A stretch of 64,000 nt of DNA, from positions 406,285-470,284 of the forward strand of contig NW_019775336.1 in NCBI RefSeq assembly GCF_001039355.2, in the 5' to 3' direction. A model generated the notes under the pieces. That model was given only the letters and a program-made list of their open reading frames with translations, was not told the origin of the DNA and did no database searches. The position numbers and the translations under genes were made by a program. This document shows positions 46,901-58,000 of the stretch, in pieces (positions within the stretch are counted from its first letter, which is position 1; every line of letters begins with the position of its first letter). The DNA is from Lingula anatina (Eukaryota; Brachiopoda; Lingulata; Lingulida; Lingulidae).

Positions 46901-48349
46901 CTCATCATTCTAGGAAATAAAATGAAAACTCCAGTTGAAGATCAAAAACAAGAACAGTGGTTTATGGCTTATTTAGGTAAAGGTTGGGAATTAAGATAAT
47001 AACAAAACTCCAATGAAATCCATTAATTTTTTTAATAGATATATGTTATAAAGATTATTTAAACATTCTGAAAAGAGACTTGTATCTCATGTCAGAAAGT
47101 ATGTTGTCAACAAATATTTCAATGTAAATTAGTAGCAGCCATCTTCATTGAGGTTTAATTTTAAATACAAATCCATGAAGTTTCAACATCGTCCAAAGAT
47201 TCTAAACTCAGTTGGACAAAAGAAGTTAAGTCAGAAGCTGGCCCTAACTTTAAAACCAAGAGTTTTTTCAACTATTCATTCCTTAAATTATTAAACATAT
47301 TTGAACAAATTGATTTTTTTCCCCCAGAGTTACTGACCAGGTTCCGGTTATGGGGTATAGCCAACGAGGTCATCAAGCTCAGTAGCCATCGGGCAGTGGC
47401 CAGTCTCAACCAGCAGTCCACCACTGTCCACACCAACTGTAATAAGTGTTTCAAGCCACTGACCAGAGCTGGCTGGTTGTGTGACCGGTGTAAGGCCTTG
47501 ACCAGCACGTGTAGTATATGGTGAGTGATCAGGTCCTCGTTTCACAAAAAAACTTAAGTCAGGTTCCCTGGCTAAGAGCTTAATTACCAAGGTTACATGG
47601 TCATGTGGGCACATCTCATCCTATCAGGTGCAGTGTTACAGCACTCTCATGGAGATCCTAGTCAGCTAAGCCAGAGAACTGACTTAAGTTTTTTTGTGAA
47701 ACTGGGACTAGTTCTTGGTAGTACATGTATGTGGTGAGTGCAGGCCCGTAGCCAGCAGTTTTAAAAGAGGGACTGGGGGTTCTTTTTTTTTTGAAAAAAT
47801 GGACCTTTTACCATGCATGAAACCGTCGTGTACCTGGATAAAAATTTAACCAGAGGGGACATTTTCCCCGACAAAAAGGGGGTTCTTTTGATCCCCCCTG
47901 GCTACAGGCTTGGAGTGCTTAATACTTTTGCCAGAGTTACTAGTACAAAAAGAACTATATGCCATATCTGACCTATTTTTTTAAAGAAAAGTATGTTACA
48001 CTTTTACGTGTATGTATTTATAAGATTTTTTTTTCTTTTTTGAAAATTATTTTGACAAAACTAAAACACATTTTACTAAATTCCCTATGTATATATTTTT
48101 TTAAATTTATCAACTCCCTAATAAGGGTCATTTACAGGAATTGAATATTCATTTATATAATATTTTTTTTCACATACTTTTTCACAGTATTCTATATTTC
48201 TTTTCTTTTCCAGTCACTTACCAGTGAAAGGTCTCTTTGCCTGGTGTCAGGGATGTTCTCATGGTGGCCATTTAGAACATTTACGAGAGTGGCTGATGAC
48301 CCATAAACACTGCCCTACAGGGTGTGGCCATATATGTGAATACACGTGA
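35567..48349 (+). CDS. WDR24: WD repeat protein 24, GATOR2 complex subunit
   Basis: Eighteen coding exons: 35567-35600, 38486-38593 (or its twin 37743-37850), 38926-39042, 39513-39590, 39998-40104, 40624-40746, 41409-41540, 41926-42127, 42777-42953, 43369-43487, 43877-43993, 44230-44359, 44903-45001, 45229-45383, 46188-46442, 46874-46976, 47328-47520 and 48214-48349; 2385 nt, 794 residues (human 790). All phases agree. GATOR2 acts at the lysosome and relieves GATOR1 inhibition of mTORC1 in response to amino acids. The N-terminal half is a WD40 propeller ([47 protein letters not shown]). The C-terminus is a zinc RING-like domain with [28 protein letters not shown] and CPTGCGHIC. Exon 1 (11 codons, weak GTGATT donor) is the least certain part; otherwise translation may begin at ATG 37769 or its twin 38512. 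Confidence 0.95.
36593..36834. repeat. Long-TIR foldback element
   Basis: About 242 bp whose two ends (from TTAGGCTTCATTCACATGC and the matching right end GCATGTGCATGAAGCCTTAG) are inverted copies of each other for about 55 bp. The centre is also partly palindromic (AGTAACTTATAGTAACTGG). It is a MITE or foldback element in WDR24 intron 1, on a transcript that could form a long hairpin. Confidence 0.85.
37172..37214. repeat. (CT)n microsatellite
   Basis: About 21 CT units in WDR24 intron 1, just left of the duplicated segment. Confidence 0.95.
37223..38680. repeat. Tandem segment carrying one WDR24 exon twice, split by one N
   Basis: Segment A is about 37223-37936 and segment B about 37966-38680, offset 743 bp, with an N at 37964. 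Each contains the 108-nt WDR24 exon and one family F element (37582-37709 and 38325-38452). Sequence is almost identical. Since 108 is a multiple of 3, a transcript with both would keep frame and repeat 36 residues. A 26-bp perfect palindrome (37937-37962, arms TGTACAGACACA) sits right before the N. Confidence 0.82.
41572..41734. repeat. Family A inverted-repeat element in a WDR24 intron
   Basis: Starts CAGGCCCATATAGCCAGC and ends CTGGCTACAGGCCTG. Same internal GTGGACCTTTT motif as the copy at 20111. Confidence 0.8.
44396..44561. repeat. Family A inverted-repeat element in a WDR24 intron
   Basis: Starts CAGACCCGTAGCCAGC and ends CTGGCTATGGGCCTG; one of the best preserved copies. Confidence 0.82.
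45451..45585. repeat. Short repeat, family B
   Basis: Starts ACAGGGATGAGG and ends TCATCACTGT, approximately inverted. It shares GGGAGCCAAAAATATCATT and the CAGCCCCCTG...CCATATTTTC block with 48370-48550, a second copy just downstream of the WDR24 stop codon. A fragment of the terminus also appears near 61904. Confidence 0.65.
47533..47708. repeat. Inverted-repeat element in the last WDR24 intron
   Basis: Left end TTTCACAAAAAAACTTAAG and right end CTTAAGTTTTTTTGTGAAA are inverted copies extending about 35 bp inward (GTCAGGTTCCCTGGCT against AGCCAGAGAACTGAC). It is directly followed by a family A element at 47741-47912. Confidence 0.82.
47741..47912. repeat. Family A inverted-repeat element, last WDR24 intron
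   Basis: Starts CAGGCCCGTAGCCAGC and ends CTGGCTACAGGCTTG. Confidence 0.78.
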
Positions 48350-48767
48350 CCATTGTTGAGACAACAGCTTATAGGGATCTCAAGTTTCTGGGGGGTTTTA
48401 ATCAGTAATAAGATTTTCCTGACTGTTGGTGGATTTCTGACTTTTTGGGAGCCAAAAATATCATTTTTGAGAAAATGCAGGCAGCCCCCTGGGCCCCATG
48501 CTATATTTTCAGACGTTTTTCACGAAGTGGTAGCATCATCCCTGTTTAATATAACAGGATCCTCATCGAGAATGGTCTGTTGTTTTTTTATCCATGTTGT
48601 TGTTTTTTTTTTTTTTTTTAAATCCATAAACATCTGATGCCTGTTCTTGCCTTTTATTTATACATTTATGAGGATTATAATTGAGAAAACCCAAAATGGT
48701 TGCTGGGATGACAACGTAAAGTGATGGTAAATTTCTGGATTTTTTTTTTTTTTTTTTTTGTCTTCAG

Positions 48768-48837
48768 GGATCACATCCAAGAAACATATGCTGCCCGTTG
48801 TTCCTGTATCATATGTGGATTTACTTATGATTGTTAA
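48768..48837 (+). other. Possible alternative last exon of WDR24
   Basis: A long poly-T tract and TCTTCAG acceptor precede 70 bases that begin in phase 2, compatible with the preceding WDR24 exon (47328-47520), and end in TAA. The 22-residue reading DHIQETYAARCSC-IICGFTYDC is cysteine-rich, as a zinc-binding end would be. An ATTAAA signal lies about 40 bp after the stop. It could be an alternative C-terminus or chance. Confidence 0.3.
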
Positions 48838-50984
48838 GCTGTGCTGTGACCTTCATATCAAGGTCATTTGTTGAGCATTAAACATTTATATAGCAATTGA
48901 AAGAATTTCTGAAATGTTCATATTTTCCTTTGGAACACCAATGTATACCATATCCAAAATAATTAACAAAATCATTATCTATAAATTGGTTATGGCTTTG
49001 TAAGTTTTGAATTTTTAGACACTTTTGTTATTGGGATGAAGAGTCTAAGGAACTCCACTTTTAGGAAAAAAGATGAAAAAAGGAAAAAGAAATGGATATT
49101 TAGGTCTTGGTTTTCTTTACACTTTTGGGTAGCATTTGCCATGCTGATAAAGTTAAGTTGTTGGGCAATCATCGTTTTTGCTGTGTAAACGTTTAACATG
49201 CAATATATGCCTTTAAGGATTAGTCCATCTCTTAGGTGAAATTCTCTGTGTGTCAACAGTGACCAACAGATGATGAATATCTGTGATTACATTTGGACCC
49301 CATTCCCAGAGATTAGATCGATCCAACTAGATGGGGGTTCATGCTAAATAGCTGTCAGCCGAGCGGGCACGAAAATTAATTACCCCCTTACAGCTTGTAG
49401 TAGGTGGGACGGACATTTAAGACGGATTATCTGACAGTAATCTAGTGATACTCCCCATGGGGATGGATCGATATAAATTCTATGGGAATGTTTTGTATAT
49501 GAATTCAGTATCATTATATAATGATTGCTACATTCACCAAAAGCTGGTAGCAACTCCAGAGAGTGCGCACAAACGTAGCTCTACAGGTTGCAGATATTTA
49601 ATACCCTTAATGTATGTCATTTTCATTTATATTTATAATCACACATCATCAATCATGCATAAAAATAAATCATCATTCTTGCTATCTTTGTTTGTTTGTT
49701 AGGGGTTGCAGAGTTTCAAGGAAGAATCCATATCCCATATTAAGTTTTGTCCAGTGCATTGCGTTAAGATATGTTGAATTACATCCATCACAAAAATCGC
49801 ACAAAGATGCTATTTTATTGATGCAATATATCTTATTCGGACTCTTCTTTCTAATAATAGTAATAATACTAATAGTTTATTCAGTAAAATTGCAACCTAA
49901 AGGTTGAAGTGGTACAATGTTTAAAAGTCAATTTTAGATAATGAACTTGGGACAGAGCTAATAACTAAAACTGTTGTTAATTAATACTCTAAAAAGGACA
50001 TAAAAATTAAAAAAACTAGTTTATAATAGTGTTCTTGAAATACCAGTTTTGCCTATATTGAACTTTCAATTAACTTGAATAAGATTTGAAATATTTAAAC
50101 TAAATGTTTTTCTAAAACAATGAAATAGGTTAAGAATTAAAAATTAAAAATACTAATTAATGAAAGATATTTTTTAAAACGATCACATTCTGTGTAGTTA
50201 ACGTGAGGCACAATTGCAATTTTCACTGTCATGAGGTACGTGATGAAATAAAGCAGACATGAAGGACAAAATAGCACGTGGGAAAAATATTACAAACGAG
50301 TGTTCATCATGCATCATTCTTTACAATGCATCAAAGATAAGTACGTTCTATAGCGCCATCTGGAGGGGAACAGAAATGATCTCTGCTGCAATCGGTAAAT
50401 CCAAAGGGAACGTGTAATAGCTCCCTTATAGAAACATAAAGCTTTACAGATAAAAATATATATCACTGTCACTTAGGCGTATATTTAATGTATAACCATA
50501 AATCATCAATCACGCGTATTCCTAAATCTTCTTCTTCTTCTTTTTTTTTTTTTTTTTTTTTGCTATCTTAAACAATTCGTTTATTTATTTATATTTTGCA
50601 CAGGTCAAAGGATGGAATCATAGTCATCATATCGCATATTATGTCCCATATCTCGCCCAATGCAGTGTCTTTAAACGTTGTTAAACATTTAGATGTTGTA
50701 CATTGTTTTTAGCGGCTAACACAAGATGTGAGATTAAAAAATAAGGCGTTGAATTATTAATACTAATTCACCAATTAAGGTACATTGAAATACAGTTTCG
50801 ACTTTTTATATATCATTCTTCACTCACTCATTCTTTGTTTTTTAACACGGTTAAAGTGGGCCAAGGTATTAATAGCATAAATCATATTCTAAATGGCAGA
50901 CAATATACTGCAAACTTCAAGCCAAAATTTAACCAGAAAAGAAAAGAAAACAATAAGACACGAATGTTTTTTTCATCAGTATTT

Positions 50985-51153
50985 CAGGGGCGGATCCAGA
51001 TATATTTTCTGACAGTCTTCCATATTATCTATGTTTATCCATCCTCCATTTTTTGACCGTCTTCCGACAGAAAAAATTAGTTACTCATCAATGCAAACTT
51101 AGAAATTTGACCGTCTTCCGGAAGACCCAGAAGACAGCCTCAATCCGCCCCTG
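50985..51153. repeat. Short inverted-repeat element, family C (copy 2)
   Basis: Starts CAGGGGCGGATCCAG and ends AATCCGCCCCTG. It is closely similar to the copies at 1113 and 51443. Confidence 0.82.
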
Positions 51154-51442
51154 TATTTCATCCTTTAAAAAAGAGAGACTGGTTTTCATACGTCTGCCCT
51201 TGGGCAAAAGTACTTGGATATAGAGCGAAGACACGCCTTCTCGAGTAGCTAGGGGGGTTATTAACTATCGTGAACTGGTTCAGCTTAATTCTACTGTTGA
51301 ACTACAGCGAGAATCCCCAGCAGAGTTGGACCGACCCAGCTTTTACGATATGTGAATCTAAATGCGCCCTAAATCTTACCCCCCCCCCCCTCGTGTCACA
51401 AAGTGTCCCCCAAGGTGTAGCTTCGGGGTATGGGACGTACTG

Positions 51443-51610
51443 CAGGGGCGGATCCAGACCTATTTACTGACAGCCTTCCAAATTATCTTTGTTGATTCAT
51501 TCTCCAATTTTGACCGTCTTCCAACATGAAAAATTGGATACCCGTTAATGTAAACTTGGAAATCTGACCGTCTTCCGGAAGACCCAGAAGACGGCCTAAA
51601 TCCGCCCCTG
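51443..51610. repeat. Short inverted-repeat element, family C (copy 3)
   Basis: Starts CAGGGGCGGATCCAG and ends AAATCCGCCCCTG. Contains the characteristic GACCGTCTTCCGGAAGAC palindrome near its right end. Confidence 0.85.
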
Positions 51611-51755
51611 TACTGTACAAATATCGGCCAGTCACCGTCTCGTCCTTTAGCCCAGTGTTCTGTACGAGTGAAAGTCTCCTGAGACACAAGTTAAGGTAAG
51701 CCGCGTCCTAGATTTTGATCCGCGTCCGTCACACTAATCCTAACCTGTTCGAATC

Positions 51756-51913
51756 GGGGGCGTCTCGATAGTCCGAAGGTTCATTGGTCCGAAGGTTCAT
51801 TGGTCCGAAAAACGGTAACATTTTTATCGGTTTTTTAATCAAGGGTTCGTTGGTCCGAAGGTTCTGTAGTGAACATTCGGACCAATGAACCTTCGGACTA
51901 TTGCTACGGCCCC
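51756..51913. repeat. Palindromic element built of GGTCCGAAGGTTCATT units
   Basis: The unit GGTCCGAAGGTTCATT is repeated on the left and its inverse AATGAACCTTCGGAC occurs on the right, around an AT-rich loop. The edges GGGGGCGTCTCGATAGTCCG and CGGACTATTGCTACGGCCCC are approximately inverted. Confidence 0.8.
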
Positions 51914-52665
51914 TTTCAATCTAAAGGGGGTGTGTGTGTGGGTCTCTGTTACACGGATCTCCCCATGCAGTTTCTTAATTCAAACCGGAAATAATTAGCT
52001 GACGGAATGTCAGCTGTGTGGATCGTTGCAGTCGTCATATTCAGACTATAAGTATAAATGCGCGCTGCTAAGAGTGACGAAAATATAATATATATTGACA
52101 TCACATTAATCTTTTTGCATTACTTGATTGAATAATGTGGTTCACACAACACAAATGCGTTTTTTTATAGAAAGCATATGTAACAGAGGCTTGCGGACCG
52201 CTTGTATTTTTAGATCTTAACTGTTACCTGTAAACTTTTGTCTAGTAATTAAGTACCGGAGCATACCGGAGTACGTTACCGGGTATTGATAGTAAATCCT
52301 TATTTATCTACCATTTTTGGGATATAAATCTGTTAAAAGGGTTAAAACGAGCAGGCGATTGTCAGCAAATCGCCAAGTCTCAAAGTGCTTCATTTTAACT
52401 AAGACGAATGTAAAATATTCCCTATGTTAAGCGTTAATATGGGAGTTTACAACTGCTTCGGGCGAGGCAATATGTATTAATTTTGTTTCTCAGGGTGTCG
52501 CCGTAAGGTTTTCCCGTCACACGCACGGGAAGTGAGATTACGGGGGTCGCCATTCCTGTATTTGGTGCACTATCATTGCCTTGCCTGGTAAAATCAGGAT
52601 TGAGCAGCCGGGGTACAGTAGGTACAGGGGGATCCAATTAATCTGCTAATTAAAGGTATGTAAAA

Positions 52666-52929
52666 CCAGGGCCGTAGCCTGAGCAAAATGCCAGGGGGGG
52701 GGCAGTAAGCGGACACGAGGGGGCAAAGCCCCCTGAGTGGGGAGGTTGTGGGAGGGGGTGTCCCACGGTGTGGAAAAAATTTAAAAACTGTATGTATAAT
52801 ACTGCATTCTGGTGCATTTTAACTGTTATTTATTGCTCAATCAGAAGTCAGAAATTGCGATTTTTTTTGCACCTCAAATCACAGGGGGGGCAGCTGCCCC
52901 CCCTGCCCCCCCGGAGGCTACGGCCCTGG
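52666..52929. repeat. Inverted-repeat element, 264 bp, G-rich inside
   Basis: Termini CCAGGGCCGTAGCC and GGCTACGGCCCTGG are perfect inverted repeats. The interior includes GGGGGCAAAGCCCCC-like hairpins. The termini are related to family A, so it may be a longer relative. Confidence 0.85.
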
Positions 52930-52933
52930 TAAA

Positions 52934-53076
52934 ACCCTCTACCAGGGCCACAGATTGACTTTTCACTAGATATTCATAGATATGTCTCTGGTTAAATTCA
53001 CGGTTATTTTCTATACTGTGCAGTAGCGAAAATGTCAACATAATAATAACTGCGGCCGTGGTACATGTAGAGGGTA
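52934..53076. repeat. Short inverted-repeat element, family F
   Basis: Starts ACCCTCTACCAGGGCC and ends GGCCGTGGTACATGTAGAGGGT. Relatives are at 37582-37709, 38325-38452 and 57335-57442, sharing the internal AGATATGTCTCTG or its inverse. Confidence 0.8.
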
Positions 53077-53587
53077 GGTATGTAGTGGAAGCGTATGCTT
53101 TGAGACTGGTGCTCCTTATGTGAGACCATATGTTTAGAAATATTTGATAACTGCGGTTTTCATGTCGATTATTTTGGCAATCTGCATATGTCTTGATGGA
53201 CGCTCATCATCCTCTCTCTCTCTCTCTCTTTCTCTCTCACACACACCTCTAAAGCGGATTGCGGAGTATATTACTATGGTCACATAATATCTCTAGGTAT
53301 GTACCGTCAAATATTGTTCGTTTTTTAGAGGATACTTTCATCGGCTAGGTTATGTTATAAGAATAAAGTACAGTATTCCTTCTTCCATCAACAACGAATA
53401 TTGAAAGAGTGAGAGAAAGAGACTCATTTTCTGATGAAGATACTCTAGACAGAGTCTGTCTGAGACGGTGAAATATTGGAAGTACACAATTTCAATATTA
53501 ATTGTTGTTTGAAGAAAATTTACTCAATTTCTTATTTTGCAGACTCAGGGCAACATTACGTGACTGTGTTACCATCACAACATTAAA

Positions 53588-54963
53588 ATGGATTACCGCA
53601 GACGTCTGCTTGTTTTGGTTTTTGTTCTTTTCAAAGATGTTTATCCAGAAGGTAGGTCCTGCACGTTGATACAGAATATCGGGTAGTTCAAAAAAGTTAC
53701 TTATTTAAAAGTTCAAAAACTTCAACATTTTTTGAGATAATTTGGGATATTATAGGAAAATGATGTCTTTAATAAATACTGAAAATTTCACAAATATTAA
53801 AAAAAAAACGCAAGTCAAAAATACCATGTAGGCCTATGTGACTCCTGACAGGTTGTGACACTGCAGCATGTGTCTTTGTTTTAATGATCATATCAAAACC
53901 GTTTAACATTTAATGGTTGACCAACAATAATGTTTCAAAAAATTATGAAAAAAATTATTTCAAATGCGTGTGAACTGTTAAAGTAATCAAATTTTAAAAA
54001 TTAGTATTGTTTTTGGTCCTCCCGATATTTGCTAGTTCTTCAGTCCTTTTGATCTTACTTGGGGGGGGGGGGGGATGGAAAAGGATCCATGAAAAATCTG
54101 TATTGAATGTTATATGTTGATGTTATATTAGATACCCGTATAAGCTTTATAATACAAGATATGTAATCTGGACTTTTAAGTGCACCTCGGGCGATATGAT
54201 TTTTCTGAGGCCTGCAAAACAACATATTGGCCAAAGCCAAAGTTAAAAATTCTATAATATTAAAAAGATTTTTACTGTGTGTGGCTTTATAATATATTAT
54301 ACAAAAAATGTCGTACCTTTAGGCGACACTCTTATATCTTAGGCGACACTTTATATATCCAAACGTTCAATATCTATTATCTTCTATTTCACCAATTCGT
54401 GACAGGCCCTGCAGAAAATTTCGGACTCGATCATCAATACCGCTGAAATAAAATAAGCAATTTTATTTATAATTTAGGAAGTAAAGTCAAGACCAAGCTC
54501 TATCATGAGCAGTGGCGTCCTCAGTACCACTTTACAGCCGAAGTGAATATGATGAACGATCCGTGTGGCCTGGTAGCGTATGGCGGGAAATGGCATTTGT
54601 TTTATCAATATGATCCGGTTGGTAAGTGTTCACATTTTACCAGTTATCCGGTTTGTGACATTTGCATGTGATAATATATGATTTATCTTCAGTTTAATCC
54701 GGTATGATATAAATAATATAATCCTTCGATAACGTTGCTGTTGTCTTCAACTTGATCAGATCGTTATGAGTTATGACAATATAATCAGATTGATGTGCAT
54801 TTAGACGTGACACATACAGTACACGTACATGTATATTGTATCAGTTTAACCGGTAACTGCGCATTTAAAATTCTAAAATGCACCTCCCCAATAAAGCGGC
54901 CCAACAAGTCATTTACTAGGCTCCTATGTAGAATTCTAAGCAAAGGTTAAATACAGTATAAAT

Positions 54964-55008
<45 letters not shown>

Positions 55009-58000
55009 TTTAATTACAGGGGTAAAACCCAACAGGTACACCAGCTGGGGTCATGCGGTCAGCGATGATTTAATTCACTGGGATCACTGGCCGCTGGCCA
55101 TTCCCGAGACCGTAGGCGTGGTTGCATACAGCGGAAGTACGGTGGTGGATGTGCACAATACCACTGGCTTTTCTTGCAATGGTGCTGTCCCCCTGGTGGC
55201 TGTTTTCGCTGGAGACAATTGGTGGGTCAAATGAAAAGTAAATATTACATGAATATCGCGATCTCTTTTCTTCAGATTTTCATTTTCTTCTTTTTTATTT
55301 TATTTTTATTTTTATTTTTTTATTTTTTATTTATTTATTTTTTTTTTTGCAAATGAGCAATTTCTGTACCAGCTTCTATTTGGTACGTTCCTTGACTTGT
55401 TAATTAGAAAAACCAGACTCTAGTTTAAGGTTATCATTTTGAAATTAAAAATTTGACTGTTGCGGTTCCAGATCCAAACACAAAGTAAATTAACAAAACG
55501 ATAAACAACAATAGTTTGGTATCATTTCACCTTTTAAACCTGGCATATAAATGGTCAATTTAGATGTGCATAAAAGAATTATTACGTATACAGGTACATG
55601 TAGCTCAGAATTCAAAGATGGCAAAAGTGGTACGTAAAACCATTTGAATACATTCAATGCACTTAAAACCTTTATATACAGAAGTTATTTATAAATAAAA
55701 GTTAACAACCTCTTTTTTACTATGCAAGTGATGAATATTCCAGGAAAATTTACCGCCCCAAGATCTCTGGCGTACTGTGTCCCTTAATGCTACTCTCTGA
55801 CCACAGGGTGCGCTAGTTGTCTGCTGCAAAATACATTGTACTTAAATTTTGTACATTTTTACTACATGTATTTTAGAGGCCCTTTATATCAGAGGGATAT
55901 CATAATGCATACTTTCTAATCTTAGGTACACACATGCGGCGGACGAACGATTATCCTATAGTTTAGATGGAGGCATGACATGGACCAAGTATGTCAATAA
56001 CCCGGTGCTTAGCAACGGCCACACCCATTTCCGAGATCCGAAAGTATTTTGGTACGAACCGACAAAACGGTGGATCATGGCCGTAGCCCAAGCGCAAGGA
56101 AGAATTCGCTTTCATTTCTACTCATCGCCAAATCTAAAAAACTGGACGCACTTGAGTGAGATGGGACCAGATGGGACAATTCCAAATAAGGAGTGGGAGT
56201 GTCCTGACTTGTTTCAGATACCAATCGAAGGAGAAAATACTAAAAAGTGGGTGGTGCCAGTGGTGACAGGGATTGGATCCGTGCCAAGAAGATCTGTGCT
56301 GTATTTTGTAGGTATGTGAACTTGTAAAAAGGGTAAAATATTTAGAAAGTAGCAGACAGCGGTTTCCCGAGATTCAGGAAAGTCAAGAACGGTGAACGAA
56401 ATTGATCCAAATCACATTAAATGAGCGTAGAAGCTAAGAATAGAACCCTTTAATCTTTTATGCATTTTAAATTTAACTAATTTTAAATAATTATAAGGTC
56501 TTATTTTGAAAATTAGTTCAAATTAAATTTTTAAAAAATAAATTTGAACAGTTATATGTGTGTATGTGTTGAAGTTCGTGTGTGTGCTTAATGTTAGACA
56601 TATTACACCCTTAACGTCAACTTTTTAATTTACCTTAATACTAGTATTTACTGCCAGCTTATATGGAGTGTATTTTATGTTCATGAGAACTGTTAATTGA
56701 CGAATATTGTTTTCGTCTTATGGAGGTTTATAAGGGCAGATTCCCATACAGGTAAGTTAATTGTCAGCACAGAAAACATAAATAATAATTACAATCAATC
56801 AAAATTAATTTTAAGGGCAAAAATGTGAATTGTTTTGTGATGTATTGTAGTTGGGCTGTAATTTAAATTGCATAACACTGCTTGATTGAAACAAATAATA
56901 TTTATAGGTGAATTTGATGGAACTAGCTACAAGTCCGACAAGCCTAAAGCAAAGTTGATGGACTACGGTCAAGACTTTACAGCCGGCAATACCTGGAACA
57001 ATCACATAGACAATAGGCGGCTATACATTGCCTGGATGTGGTAGGTTCAGTATATCATGGGCGAATTCTAGAGAGTGCATAGCGGACGCTTATCGGTATG
57101 AAAGCCGCTCCCTATACGTTTTAAATACCCCCTCCCCCCAAAAAAAAAAAAATAAATGAATAAATAATTTTTAAAAAATAAAAAAACGAGACAAAACACT
57201 GCATATTATTTTGTTGTTATAGTAAAATTGTAACCGTCACATGTTTTGCATAATCTTTTATCCTTGTGCGTGACCCAACCAATGTACCTGTACTTGTAAT
57301 CCAACTCTTTTTGGAGATTCTCCATAAGTGTTATCTACCCTCTACCTGTTGTTGACAACAGACCAACATGGCCGTCTATTTATCTAGAGACATATCTGTG
57401 CATATCTGTGGGAAATCAATCTGTCACCCTGGTAGAGGGTAAGTGTTATCACTGTGATCGGCTTAAACTTCTGACACGCCTCTTCGAGCTGCTAGGGGGT
57501 AATTCAGCCTAGCGCACACAACAATTAATTATCCCCTAGCTATTCAAGGAGGCGCGTCAGATATTTAAACTGATTACACTAAATGCAATTAAACGAGAAT
57601 CCCCGCAGGGTTGGATCGATCCAGCTGGTATAATATTTGAATGTGAACGTGGTCTTACTCCTATCTTTAGTGTCTGGGAGACCTGTTCGTCCATACCCAC
57701 CACACCCTTCATTGGAGCTCAGAGCATGATCAGGGAGCTGTTCCTCGAGAGAGAAAACAACGAGGTGTTGCTGGTCCAGAGGCCCATTAAAGAGATGGAG
57801 ATGCTGCGCGTGAAGAAAACGTTGGAAGTCGCCAACACGGATATTGCCAGTGTAAGTTGTTTCAGGTTGCGAATAGGGGTGGGTGGGGTCACAGGAATGT
57901 GGCACAATCAAACCGTAAATCAAAATTCCACCTCTGATGTTTATTTCGGTCCTCTCCACAATCCAATTCAGGAAATGACGTAACCGCAGAGGTCGTATTG

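Larger units (their letters stand above)
48350..53587. other. WDR24-GH32 intergenic region, repeat-rich
   Basis: No gene was recognised. It holds the WDR24 3' flank, a family B copy, palindromic stretches around 49300-49480 and 51220-51350 that share ATCCAACT/GTTGGATCGATCC-type blocks with 46780 and 57590, two family C copies, and the elements at 51756, 52666 and 52934. A CT tract is at 53209-53240. The last hundreds of bases form the GH32 promoter region. Confidence 0.55.
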
